From an uncultured Eubacteriales bacterium (GTDB lineage Bacteria > Bacillota > Clostridia > Oscillospirales > Oscillospiraceae), in NCBI GenBank assembly GCA_902461475.1, contig CABPXX010000005.1, positions 1 through 13,530 on the forward strand: a stretch of 13,530 bases of DNA, read 5' to 3'. Position 1 is the stretch's first letter. Every line of letters starts with the position of its first letter. This document shows, piece by piece, positions 1-6,603 of the stretch. The translations under genes were made by a program, and so were the position numbers. The notes beneath the pieces were generated by a model. That model searched no databases, had not been told where the DNA came from, and saw only the letters and a list, made by a program, of their open reading frames with translations.

Positions 1-568
1 CAGCCTTCTGGAGCAGCGGGAGCCCATGGACATTGTCAATGAGATTCTCATCCCCGCTCTGGACAAGGTGGGGGCGGACTTCGAACAAAACCGGGTGTTT
101 CTGCCCCAACTGATCCAGTCTGCCGGAGCCGCTCAAGCCGCCTTTGACGTCATCCGCCAGCACATGGCCACGGGCGACCAGGAGCAGGTGGACCGGGGCA
201 CCATCGTGATCGCCACGGTGAAGGGAGATATTCACGACATTGGTAAAAACATCGTCAAGGTACTTCTGGAAAACTACGGCTATACCGTAGTAGACCTGGG
301 CCGGGATGTGGACCCCCAGAAAGTAGTGGAGGCCGCCCAGCGCCACCAAGCCCCCCTGGTGGGACTGTCCGCCCTGATGACCACCACCGTCAAGAACATG
401 GAGGAGACCATTGCCCAATTGCGTCAGGCCGGATTGACCTGCAAGGTGATGGTGGGGGGAGCGGTACTCACTCCGGAATATGCCGCTCAAATTGGCGCTG
501 ATTTCTATGCGAAAGACGCCAAAGATTCCGTGGACATTGCAAAGCGGGTGTTTTCTACCGCTATGTGA
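1..568 (+). CDS. metH: B12-dependent methionine synthase, C-terminal part (5' end outside window)
   Basis: The reading frame is open from base 2, so the ATG at 26 is internal and the gene continues to the left. The visible ~188 residues hold the helical cap (a run around IPALDKVG and FLPQLIQSA) and then the Rossmann-type cobalamin domain. The cobalt-ligating DxHxxG motif reads GDIHDIG, with the His codon at 233-235. The SALMTTTV and VGGAVLTPEYA stretches match the 5'-deoxyadenosylcobalamin-binding fold of MetH. The protein transfers a methyl group from methyltetrahydrofolate to homocysteine in methionine synthesis, in the cytosol. It stops immediately after the B12 domain, with no C-terminal SAM-binding reactivation domain, a layout I recall as common in Clostridia. 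Small corrinoid proteins of the MtaC/MtbC type look similar, but the wording of the motifs fits clostridial MetH better. Confidence 0.85.
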   Translation, partial: SLLEQREPMDIVNEILIPALDKVGADFEQNRVFLPQLIQSAGAAQAAFDVIRQHMATGDQEQVDRGTIVIATVKGDIHDIGKNIVKVLLENYGYTVVDLGRDVDPQKVVEAAQRHQAPLVGLSALMTTTVKNMEETIAQLRQAGLTCKVMVGGAVLTPEYAAQIGADFYAKDAKDSVDIAKRVFSTAM

Positions 569-578
569 TCTGGTCACA
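564..578. promoter_or_regulatory. Crp/Fnr-like dyad upstream of the ferredoxin operon
   Basis: The sequence reads TGTGA-N5-TCACA, a perfect dyad resembling the CRP/FNR-family half-site TGTGA but with a 5-nt rather than 6-nt centre. It overlaps the metH stop codon. Its centre (571) lies about 41 bases before the start predicted from the -10 at 600-605, the class II activator position. A Crp/Fnr gene is encoded next door. Binding is inferred, not shown. Confidence 0.4.
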
Positions 579-599
579 GAACGAAAGCACTCAACATAG

Positions 600-605
600 T
601 ATGAT
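600..605 (+). promoter_or_regulatory. -10 element (TATGAT) of the ferredoxin operon
   Basis: TATGAT matches the -10 consensus at 5 of 6 bases. The hexamer 17 bases upstream (CAGAAC, 577-582) is a poor -35, which would fit activator dependence. A second perfect dyad, TGATAC-AC-GTATCA (602-615), overlaps this -10 and the predicted start and could be a repressor site. Confidence 0.4.
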
Positions 606-634
606 ACACGTATCAAATCGCGGGAGGAAAACAG

Positions 635-838
635 ATGCGTGTTGTGAAACGAAACGCCGTGGTGGACCAAGCCCTGTGTGTGGCCTGCGGCTGTTGTGTG
701 AAGGTATGTCCCTTGTCAGCCATCGAGGTATTTCATGGGCTGTACGCCAAGGTGGACTCGGCCCGTTGTGTAGGGTGCGGAAAGTGCGCCAAGGAGTGCC
801 CGGCCTCTATCATCACCATTCAGGAGGTGGGGGCATGA
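635..838 (+). CDS. 2x[4Fe-4S] ferredoxin
   Basis: A 67-residue soluble ferredoxin with two CxxCxxCxxxCP motifs (Cys 15/18/21/25 and Cys 45/48/51/55), the classic bacterial two-cluster fold for low-potential electron transfer. An additional Cys20 sits inside the first motif. The start is supported by a GGGAGG Shine-Dalgarno ahead of ATG. The stop codon overlaps the start of the next gene (ATGA at 835-838), so the two are translationally coupled and probably work together. The specific redox partner is not visible. Candidates are the membrane Fe-S protein encoded next and, by position, the corrinoid enzyme MetH upstream. Confidence 0.9.
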   Translation: MRVVKRNAVVDQALCVACGCCVKVCPLSAIEVFHGLYAKVDSARCVGCGKCAKECPASIITIQEVGA

Positions 839-1413
839 AGGGTAAGCGTTGGTATGACTATCTGTGGATTGCCACAGCTATTTACCTAGTCCTGGGCTTT
901 TTCAACATTCTCTTTGCCTGGCTGGGCCTGCTGTGCTTTTTCATCCCCCTGATTTTGGCCGTTGCCACCGGGCAGAAGAGCTACTGCAACCGCTACTGTG
1001 GGCGGGGCCAGCTTCTAGGTCTGCTGGGCGGTCGGTTTGGCCTATCCCGGCGGAAAGATATGCCCAAGTGGATGAAGAGCCGGGGATTCCGCTACGGCTT
1101 TCTGGTGTTCTTCTTTGCCATGTTCTTTCTCATTCTGTGGAATACGTATCTGGTGTTTGCAGGCGCCCAGAACCTGTCTCAGGTGGTAACCCTGCTGTGG
1201 ACCTTCCGGCTACCCTGGCACTGGGCCTACCACGGCACGTTGTTCTCTCCCGGTGTGGCCCAGTTTGCCTTTGGCTTCTATAGTGTCATGCTCACATCCA
1301 CACTGCTGGGCCTTGTGACTATGGTGCTCTTCAAGCCCCGCTCCTGGTGTGTTTACTGCCCCATGGGCACCATGACACAACTGATCTGCCAAGCAAAATA
1401 CAGAGAAAAATAA
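835..1413 (+). CDS. NapH/NosR-like membrane 4Fe-4S protein
   Basis: The 192-residue protein starts at the ATG overlapping the ferredoxin stop. The same frame is open back to 565, but that extension runs through the ferredoxin gene in another frame and is not coding. About four membrane segments are visible, near residues 9-45 (two close together), 86-110 and 143-166. Two cysteine groups face loops: CNRYC at 51-55, and WCVYCPMG with C172, C175 and C185. This arrangement resembles the polyferredoxin membrane proteins NapH, NosR and CcoG, although the motifs are reduced (CxxxC and CxxC plus a distant Cys). It probably passes electrons between the membrane and the ferredoxin. The physiological acceptor is unknown. 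Confidence 0.75.
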   Translation: MKGKRWYDYLWIATAIYLVLGFFNILFAWLGLLCFFIPLILAVATGQKSYCNRYCGRGQLLGLLGGRFGLSRRKDMPKWMKSRGFRYGFLVFFFAMFFLILWNTYLVFAGAQNLSQVVTLLWTFRLPWHWAYHGTLFSPGVAQFAFGFYSVMLTSTLLGLVTMVLFKPRSWCVYCPMGTMTQLICQAKYREK

Positions 1414-1417
1414 GTAG

Positions 1418-1454
1418 AAAAAAGCTGCCGCGATTTCCTCGCAGCAGCTTTTTT
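1418..1454. terminator. Bidirectional rho-independent terminator
   Basis: The stem pairs AAAAAAGCTGC with GCAGCTTTTTT and continues inward with GCGA/TCGC after one C-A mismatch, around a 5-nt loop. The A-run on one side and T-run on the other let it work for the Fe-S operon (plus) and the ygiQ - crp/fnr pair (minus). The stop codon of the minus-strand gene (1453-1455) lies in its edge. Confidence 0.85.
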
Positions 1455-2112
1455 ATCGCTCACTTAATTGCCGCAAGGCAGCTTCATTCTCGATCTTCAC
1501 CACGCCCCGGGAGAGGGAGACCAGACCCTCGGACTGGAAGTACCGAAGCATTCGGGTGACTACCTCCCGGGCTGTCCCCATGTGGTTGGCAATTTTCTCG
1601 TGGGTGAGGACCAGCTGGTCCGTGCCGTCCAGCACGCTCTCCTGGAGGAGAAAGTCGGCCAAACGCTGGTCAAAGCTCTTCCACATCACCTGTTCCATCA
1701 GCCACATGACCTCGGAGAACCGAGCACTCATCACCTCATTGGTGTAGTTGGCCACGGCAGGAGACTGCTCCATGAGGGATTTGTACACGTCCGGGGGAAT
1801 AATCCAGAACTCTGCGTCCTTCTCCACTTCAATCTGAATATCAAACTGGATGCTTTGCAGCATACACGAGGCGGAAAACAGGCACATATCCCGCTCAAAG
1901 AGGCGGTACAAGGTGATCTCCCGCCCCTCGTCCGAGAGAATGTACGCCCGCAGCTGTCCGCTGCACACCAACAGCAGCCCCAGGCAGTCCGCTGAACCGT
2001 TGTGGAGCACGGTCCCCTTGGTGGCCTGGGCTTTGGAGGCAGAGGCAGTGAGCAGGTCCTGCTGGGCTGGGGTCAGTTGGTCCCAAATGGGGAAATATTG
2101 AGAAATACTCAT
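1453..2112 (-). CDS. Crp/Fnr family transcriptional regulator (first copy)
   Basis: A 219-residue protein with an N-terminal cyclic-nucleotide-type beta-barrel (about 15-110), a dimerisation helix (about 120-150), and a C-terminal winged helix with the recognition region near 169-192 (LTHEKIANHMGTAREVVTRM). Like FNR-type proteins it may sense redox state or a small ligand. It lacks the N-terminal Cys cluster of E. coli FNR and has cysteines at 43, 50, 77 and 83, the last two in MCLFSASCML. The ATG follows an AGGTGA Shine-Dalgarno only 12 bases after the ygiQ stop, so it is probably co-transcribed with ygiQ. Its convergent neighbour, the Fe-S operon, carries a TGTGA dyad at a class II position and is a plausible target. 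The ligand and regulon are not readable from the sequence. Confidence 0.85.
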   Translation of the reverse strand: MSISQYFPIWDQLTPAQQDLLTASASKAQATKGTVLHNGSADCLGLLLVCSGQLRAYILSDEGREITLYRLFERDMCLFSASCMLQSIQFDIQIEVEKDAEFWIIPPDVYKSLMEQSPAVANYTNEVMSARFSEVMWLMEQVMWKSFDQRLADFLLQESVLDGTDQLVLTHEKIANHMGTAREVVTRMLRYFQSEGLVSLSRGVVKIENEAALRQLSER

Positions 2113-2124
2113 GGTTTCACCTGA

Positions 2125-4104
2125 TTATTTTCTTCCGGTCCGCTTTTTTCGGGAATTGCTGGGCTTGGCTACCGCCCACCCAGCCTTTTTCTTCTTGTGC
2201 TCTTTCGGCGCAGTCATGCGGGAAGTGTCCCCCTTGGCCTTGGGCTTTCCGCCCTTGGATGCGTTGGGGCGCTGACTGGAGGCTCCAGGTTTCTTCCCGG
2301 ACCACTGACCGCCCTTGGGACGGATAAGGCAGTATTTGTCATAACCGATCAGGTCTTCCCGCCCTGCCTTCACCAGAGCCTCGTGGACCAGCATATAGTT
2401 TTTGGGGTTGCGGTACTGGATGAGCGCCCGCTGCATGGCCTTTTCGTGGGGATTAGTGGGCACATACACCGGCTTCATGGTGCGGGGGTCCAGGCCGGTG
2501 TAGTACATGGCAGTGGACAGGGTAGAGGGAGTGGGGTAAAAGTCCTGAACCTGCTCGGGCATATAACCCAGATCCCGCAGATACTCTGCCAGAGCCACGG
2601 CCTCTTTCAGAGTGGAGCCGGGGTGGGAGGACATGAGGTAGGGCACCACGTACTGTTTCAGGCCACACTGCTCGTTGAGCCGCTTGTACTTGGCCAGGAA
2701 TTTGTCGTATACCGCTCGGGGCGGCTTGCCCATCTTCTCCAGCACCGGGTCGGCGATGTGCTCGGGAGCCACCTTCAGCTGGCCGGACACATGATACTTC
2801 ACCAATTCCTTAAAGAAGGTGTCGTCCTGATCGGCCAACAGGTAGTCAAAGCGAATGCCGGAACGGATGAACACCTTTTTCACGCCGGGGATGGCCCGGA
2901 GTTTACGCAGCAGGGCCAGGTAGTCGCTGTGGTCCGCAATCAGGTTTTTACAGGGCTTGGGGAAGAGGCACTGTTGGGTGGGACACACGCCCTTGGTCAG
3001 CTGCTTTTTGCAGGCGGGCTGACGGAAGTTGGCGGTTGGGCCGCCCACGTCGTGGATGTATCCCTTGAAGTCCGGCTCCCACACCATCTGCTGGGCCTCT
3101 GCCAGAATTGACTCGTGGCTCCGGGTCCGGATGATACGCCCCTGGTGAAAGGTGAGGGCACAGAAGCTACACCCACCAAAGCATCCGCGGCAGGACACCA
3201 GGCTGAACCGCACCTCCTCAATGGCAGGCACGCCGCCAGCAGCCTCATAAGAGGGGTGATAGGTACGCATATAGGGCAGACCGTACACCCGGTCCATCTC
3301 AGCCTGACTCAGGGGCTTCTGAGCAGGATTCTGGATGACGAACTCTTTGGGACCGTAAGGCTCCACCAGCGTCTTTCCAGAAAAGGGGTCGGTGTTACAG
3401 TACTGGGTGTAGAAGCTCTGGGCATACTTACGCTTGTCCTCACACAACTCCTGGTAGGAAGGGAGGGTCACATAGGGCACCATCAGGTCCACCTGAGTGG
3501 CACGGTACACCGTACCGTTGACAAAGGTGATGTCCTGGGGTTTCAGGCCGCTGTCCAGAGCGTCCGCCATCTCCACAACAGACCGCTCGCCCATGCCATA
3601 CATGAGCAGGTCCGCCTGGCTGTCCAGCAGAATAGAGCGTTTAAGCTTGTCCGACCAGTAGTCGTAGTGGGCCATACGGCGCAAGCTGGCCTCAATTCCG
3701 CCGATGAGGATGGGGATATCCTTGTACACCCGGCGGATGAGATTGCAGTACACCACCGTGGCATAGTTCGGTCGTTTCCCAATCACCCCACCGGGTGTAA
3801 AGGCATCCATCTTGCGGTGCTTTTTGGACACGCTGTAGTGGTTGACCATGGAGTCCATGTTGCCGCCAGTGACCAAAAATCCCAGACGGGGCCGACCCAG
3901 GACGGTGATGGACTGGGGGTTTTTCCAATCAGGCTGGGAGATGAATCCCACCTTATATCCTGCCGCTTCCAGCACACGGCTGATGATGGCATGGCCAAAG
4001 GAGGGATGGTCCACATAGGCATCCCCAATGACGTAGACAAAGTCACATTGCTCCCAGCCTCGTCGCTCCATATCCGCTTTGGAAATTGGCAAAAAGTCAC
4101 GCAT
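2125..4104 (-). CDS. ygiQ: YgiQ family (UPF0313) radical SAM protein
   Basis: The 659-residue protein has an N-terminal domain (about 1-280, containing GGIEASLRR near 135-143 and HYDYWSDK near 146-153) followed by the radical SAM core. The SAM-cluster cysteines are C308, C312 and C315 in the pattern CxxxCxxC (CFGGCSFC). Four more cysteines (365, 374, 379, 385), in a segment containing GVCPTQQC and FPKPC, recur in the family as I recall it and may bind a second cluster. Length and order match YgiQ proteins, whose substrate is unknown. The last ~60 residues form a Lys/Gly/Ser-rich basic tail that could contact nucleic acid. The start is supported by AAGGAGG seven bases upstream. It is first in a pair with a Crp/Fnr gene. 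Confidence 0.9.
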   Translation of the reverse strand: MRDFLPISKADMERRGWEQCDFVYVIGDAYVDHPSFGHAIISRVLEAAGYKVGFISQPDWKNPQSITVLGRPRLGFLVTGGNMDSMVNHYSVSKKHRKMDAFTPGGVIGKRPNYATVVYCNLIRRVYKDIPILIGGIEASLRRMAHYDYWSDKLKRSILLDSQADLLMYGMGERSVVEMADALDSGLKPQDITFVNGTVYRATQVDLMVPYVTLPSYQELCEDKRKYAQSFYTQYCNTDPFSGKTLVEPYGPKEFVIQNPAQKPLSQAEMDRVYGLPYMRTYHPSYEAAGGVPAIEEVRFSLVSCRGCFGGCSFCALTFHQGRIIRTRSHESILAEAQQMVWEPDFKGYIHDVGGPTANFRQPACKKQLTKGVCPTQQCLFPKPCKNLIADHSDYLALLRKLRAIPGVKKVFIRSGIRFDYLLADQDDTFFKELVKYHVSGQLKVAPEHIADPVLEKMGKPPRAVYDKFLAKYKRLNEQCGLKQYVVPYLMSSHPGSTLKEAVALAEYLRDLGYMPEQVQDFYPTPSTLSTAMYYTGLDPRTMKPVYVPTNPHEKAMQRALIQYRNPKNYMLVHEALVKAGREDLIGYDKYCLIRPKGGQWSGKKPGASSQRPNASKGGKPKAKGDTSRMTAPKEHKKKKAGWAVAKPSNSRKKRTGRK

Positions 4105-4145
4105 GGTGCGTCCTCCTTCATTTGTGCATCAATTGACAGCCTTTT

Positions 4146-4174
4146 ATTGTATACGAAAAGATTCCACCTGGCAA
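4146..4174 (-). promoter_or_regulatory. Promoter for ygiQ
   Basis: On the minus strand TTGCCA (4169-4174) is separated by 17 bases from TACAAT (4146-4151). Both are 5/6 matches to consensus, and the predicted start lies about 35 bases before the ygiQ ATG. The promoter sits in the 90-base gap after the second crp/fnr gene, so ygiQ need not depend on read-through. Confidence 0.65.
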
Positions 4175-4194
4175 TGGGTTTTTCATTTCCAGTC

Positions 4195-4869
4195 TTATAG
4201 GAGGTTTTCCTCCTGTACCTTCAGCACAAACTGTCTGCCATCCACGGTCAACAGGCCATCCCGCTGCATTTTGCTCAGCTCGTTGGACAGGGCACTTCGC
4301 TCCACATTGAGATAGTCCGCCAACTGCTGACGATTGAAAGTAATCGAGAAAGAAGGGCTCTTGTGCTCTGCTGCCTGGGCAGAGAGATAGGTCAGCAGTC
4401 GGCCCCGGATAGTCTTGGCGGTGGTAAAGGCAATTTTCCGAGAGAGAGCCAAATTCTTCTGGGCTGAGATGGACAGTAGGTTCTGCACCAGTCTCTGGTG
4501 GAATCCGCACCCATTGCTGCACACCTGGAGCATGTGGGGCGTCTCCAAAAAGAGGACGGTACACGGCTTTTCCGCCACCACACTGACCATCAGCGGCTCG
4601 CGCGGGATGCAGGAGTAGGTCTCCGCAAACATTTGCCCCGGCTGCACCGAGTCCAACACGCTGGTATTGCCCCAGAAGTCATCCCGCTGAATGCAGACGC
4701 TGCCCCCCAACACCATACCCATGGCGGTGACACATTCTCCAGCTCCATAGATCAGCTGTCCCTTGGAAAAGGACTGCTCCCTGCCGTGGAGACACACCAG
4801 CATGGCGGTGATATCCTGAGGGGCTATCCCACGAAAGAGGGGAGTCTGGGCCAAAAACGTCAAATTCAT
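4195..4869 (-). CDS. Crp/Fnr family transcriptional regulator (second copy)
   Basis: A 224-residue protein with an N-terminal cNMP-type sensor barrel (about 10-115), a long dimerisation helix (about 125-160) and a C-terminal winged helix (FNRQQLADYLNVERSALSNE, 178-197, then the wing RDGLLTVDGRQFVL). It has seven cysteines (26, 46, 59, 87, 103, 117, 121), none in an obvious FNR cluster arrangement. It is only distantly similar to the other Crp/Fnr protein in this window, so this is not a recent duplication. The start has a strong AGGAGG seven bases upstream and a good promoter. It is divergent from a glyoxalase-like gene, and the shared control region could let it regulate itself and that gene. 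The effector is unknown. Confidence 0.85.
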   Translation of the reverse strand: MNLTFLAQTPLFRGIAPQDITAMLVCLHGREQSFSKGQLIYGAGECVTAMGMVLGGSVCIQRDDFWGNTSVLDSVQPGQMFAETYSCIPREPLMVSVVAEKPCTVLFLETPHMLQVCSNGCGFHQRLVQNLLSISAQKNLALSRKIAFTTAKTIRGRLLTYLSAQAAEHKSPSFSITFNRQQLADYLNVERSALSNELSKMQRDGLLTVDGRQFVLKVQEENLL

Positions 4870-4904
4870 TGCAATTCCTCCTGGAGCTACGGATCATTAA
4901 TTTC

Positions 4905-4933
4905 ATTGTAAGGGGTATCACCTCTCCCGTCAA
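4905..4933 (-). promoter_or_regulatory. Promoter for the second crp/fnr gene
   Basis: On the minus strand TTGACG (4928-4933) and TACAAT (4905-4910) are separated by 17 bases. The start of transcription should fall near 4898, about 30 bases before the ATG. The -35 lies 5 bases from the -35 of the opposing VOC promoter, so the two polymerases would compete. Confidence 0.7.
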
Positions 4934-4938
4934 CCATA

Positions 4939-4967
4939 TTGCAAGGTGACACAGGAGACGGTATAAT
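4939..4967 (+). promoter_or_regulatory. Promoter for the VOC/glyoxalase gene
   Basis: TTGCAA (4939-4944), 17 bases, then a perfect TATAAT (4962-4967). The -35 and -10 are embedded in an inverted repeat, CCATATT (4934-4940) and AATATGG (4965-4971), a possible operator with arms about three helical turns apart. Confidence 0.75.
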
Positions 4968-5003
4968 ATGGCTTGTCTATTTTACCTGGAGGAGTGACCC
5001 CTT

Positions 5004-5369
5004 ATGATTCATTTTCAACACTTTAATTTTAACGTTCTGGACCTGGACAAAAGCCTGACCTTCTACAAAAATGCCCTGGACCTGGAGGTCGTGCGGGAGT
5101 ATGTCCCGGAGGATGGTTCTTTTAAACTGGTATATCTGGGTGACGGCAAGACCCCGTTCCAGCTGGAGCTGACTTGGCTGCGAGACCGCACCGATCCCTA
5201 CAACCTGGGCGAGTGCGAGTTCCACCTGGCCTTTGTCACCGACGACTACGAGGGGCTCCACGCCCGGCACCAGGAGATGGGATGCATCTGTTACGAGAAC
5301 CCCGACATGGGCATCTACTTTATCACCGACCCCGACGGGTACTGGATTGAGGTCGTCCCCGAAAAGTAA
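5004..5369 (+). CDS. gloA: VOC family protein, glyoxalase I-like
   Basis: A 121-residue protein with the paired beta-alpha-beta-beta-beta modules of the vicinal oxygen chelate fold. Candidate metal ligands are in the positions of E. coli glyoxalase I: H6 (FQHFNF), E55 (QLELTW), H74 (EFHLAF) and E116 (YWIEVVP), and the ITDPDGYWIE ending is typical. The likely role is isomerisation of the methylglyoxal-thiol hemithioacetal to the lactoyl thioester, with Ni or Zn, in the cytosol. The thiol used in this organism is unknown, and other VOC activities cannot be excluded. The start has GGAGGAG upstream and its own TATAAT promoter. A strong terminator follows, so it is a single-gene transcript. Confidence 0.8.
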   Translation: MIHFQHFNFNVLDLDKSLTFYKNALDLEVVREYVPEDGSFKLVYLGDGKTPFQLELTWLRDRTDPYNLGECEFHLAFVTDDYEGLHARHQEMGCICYENPDMGIYFITDPDGYWIEVVPEK

Positions 5370-5383
5370 ACTAGAAAACATCA

Positions 5384-5421
5384 TTGGGCCCGTTGCCGCA
5401 TCTGGCAACGGGCCCAAGTTT
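5384..5421. terminator. Strong terminator hairpin after the VOC gene
   Basis: A perfect 14-bp stem (5384-5397 with 5404-5417, TTGGGCCCGTTGCC and its complement), loop GCATCT, followed by GTTTCGCTTTT. It lies between convergent genes and could also stop the minus-strand operon, where TTTTC follows a few bases past the stem. Confidence 0.85.
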
Positions 5422-5426
5422 CGCTT

Positions 5427-5861
5427 TTATGATCTCTTTTGATCGAAGGCGGGGTTGGTGAGATAGACATTTTTCTGGTCCATCCGCTCCTTGGCCCGAT
5501 AAATGGCCTCGCCAAAGCGCTGGAAGTGGACGATCTCCCGCTCCCGCAGAAAACGGATGACATCGTTGACGTCGGGGTCATCTGACATACGCAGGATGTT
5601 GTCATAGGTCACACGGGCTTTCTGCTCCGCGGCCAGATCCTCGGTGAGGTCTGCGATGATATCGCCCTTCACCCCAATCCCGGCAGCATTCCAAGGGGAA
5701 CCGGAGGCGGCCGTGGGATAGACGCTGGCAGTGTGGTCGATGAAGTAGGGGGCAAAGCCGCCTTCCCGCAGCTGCTCCTGGGTGAGATTTCGGGTGAGCT
5801 GATGGACAATGGTGCCGATCATCTCCAGGTGTCCCAGTTCCTCAGTCCCTACAGAAGGGTC
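5427..5861 (-). pseudogene. cotJC: 3' remnant of a CotJC/manganese catalase gene
   Basis: About 145 residues match the C-terminal two thirds of the spore-coat protein CotJC, a non-haem di-manganese catalase family member. Three motifs are visible: GTEELGHLEMIGTIVHQLTR, AAEQKARVTYDN and FLREREIVHFQRFGEA. These supply four of the five usual metal ligands (Glu and His of EELGH, Glu of AAEQ, His of IVHF). The first helix, with the remaining Glu ligand and the usual YPV...YGGPDGEL region, is absent. Homology begins abruptly near 5861, just after the stop of the upstream lipoprotein gene. Open frame extends to 5948 but only through that gene out of frame. No convincing start or Shine-Dalgarno is seen, so it is probably non-functional, although the coding part has no internal stops. 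Confidence 0.75.
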
Positions 5862-5871
5862 AAAATGGCAC

Positions 5872-6585
5872 CTATCTTCTGATATTGGAACAGAACACAT
5901 AGCTGTCACCTCGGGACTCCATGGTAACCTCCCACGCCGTACCGTCATCCTTGGTGTATTGCAACTGCACCTGCTGATCCGAGATATGGGTGCCGGAGGT
6001 AATGGTACACCATTGGAAGTTGGTATCTCCGTGCACCAGATAATAGGCGTTTGATTGCTCCAGGTAGTGGAACTGTTCCAGCCCCTGCTGCTGGGTCTCC
6101 GTCAGGCCCATGCACAGGCCTGCCTCCAGCACCTGGTCCATCTCCTGCTTGGTCACCTTGATGACATCGTTGTACTCCGTCATGGTTTCCAGTTGAGCCA
6201 GTTGCTCCCGCTCCCCCTGAGAGAGCTGGGCAACCGTTCCGTCTATCCCGTTGTAAAACAGCTCAAATAGATTGATTTCACCGGGGGAGGTATACTCACT
6301 GGTTAAAAATTGATTGTGCAGGTTCCCGGTGCTTCCGTTGAAGAACTCCTGATTGAAATAGTCCAGCTCCTTCTGGGTCAGAGAATGCGTAGCCTCATTC
6401 GGTCGGCAGGACACCAGAGACCCACACAACAACACAGCTCCACATACCAGCAACAGAAGGAACGTGGGCGGACGTCTCCGCTTCCACTCAAACAGGTTGA
6501 GAATGCGAATTCCCGTCTCACGAGCCGTCCGGGAAAACGCCGTGGTAAAAGGCGAACGAGGCGGAATCGATCGAACCGATTTCAT
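5872..6585 (-). CDS. Lipoprotein with cytoplasmic N-terminal extension (lipoprotein 1)
   Basis: A 237-residue protein of unknown function. Residues 1-40 are basic and predicted cytoplasmic (PFTTAFSRTARE then LFEWKRRRPP). Residues 41-59 are hydrophobic and end in a lipobox (LVSC, Cys60). The remaining ~175 residues would lie outside the membrane, with FNQEFFNG, INLFELFYNG and YYLVHGDTNFQW as notable stretches. I recall similar extracellular domains next to clostridial M56 genes, but cannot verify this. The start has AAAGGAG seven bases upstream, 18 bases after the previous gene. Its first 60 residues are clearly paralogous to those of the lipoprotein gene upstream. A role as an envelope sensor feeding the M56/BlaI switch is inferred. 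Confidence 0.7.
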   Translation of the reverse strand: MKSVRSIPPRSPFTTAFSRTARETGIRILNLFEWKRRRPPTFLLLLVCGAVLLCGSLVSCRPNEATHSLTQKELDYFNQEFFNGSTGNLHNQFLTSEYTSPGEINLFELFYNGIDGTVAQLSQGEREQLAQLETMTEYNDVIKVTKQEMDQVLEAGLCMGLTETQQQGLEQFHYLEQSNAYYLVHGDTNFQWCTITSGTHISDQQVQLQYTKDDGTAWEVTMESRGDSYVFCSNIRR

Positions 6586-6603
6586 AGCAATTCTCCTTTC
6601 CCA

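Noticed and set aside
565..834. Upstream extension of the NapH-like frame
   Set aside because: It runs through the ferredoxin gene in another frame and lacks a ribosome site. The ATG at 835, overlapping the ferredoxin stop, is the natural start.
4150..4195. Hairpin downstream of the second crp/fnr gene (minus strand) as a terminator
   Set aside because: The stem is short with a mismatch and has no adjacent T-run. The ygiQ promoter overlaps the area instead.
2197..4200. Two long plus-strand frames (304 and 361 codons) opposite ygiQ
   Set aside because: They are antisense shadows of a well-supported gene with strong codon bias, and their translations show no family motifs.
5036..5090. Near-repeat CTGGACCTGG in the VOC gene
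   Set aside because: It encodes Leu-Asp-Leu-Asp/Glu twice in ordinary coding sequence, with no sign of a functional repeat.
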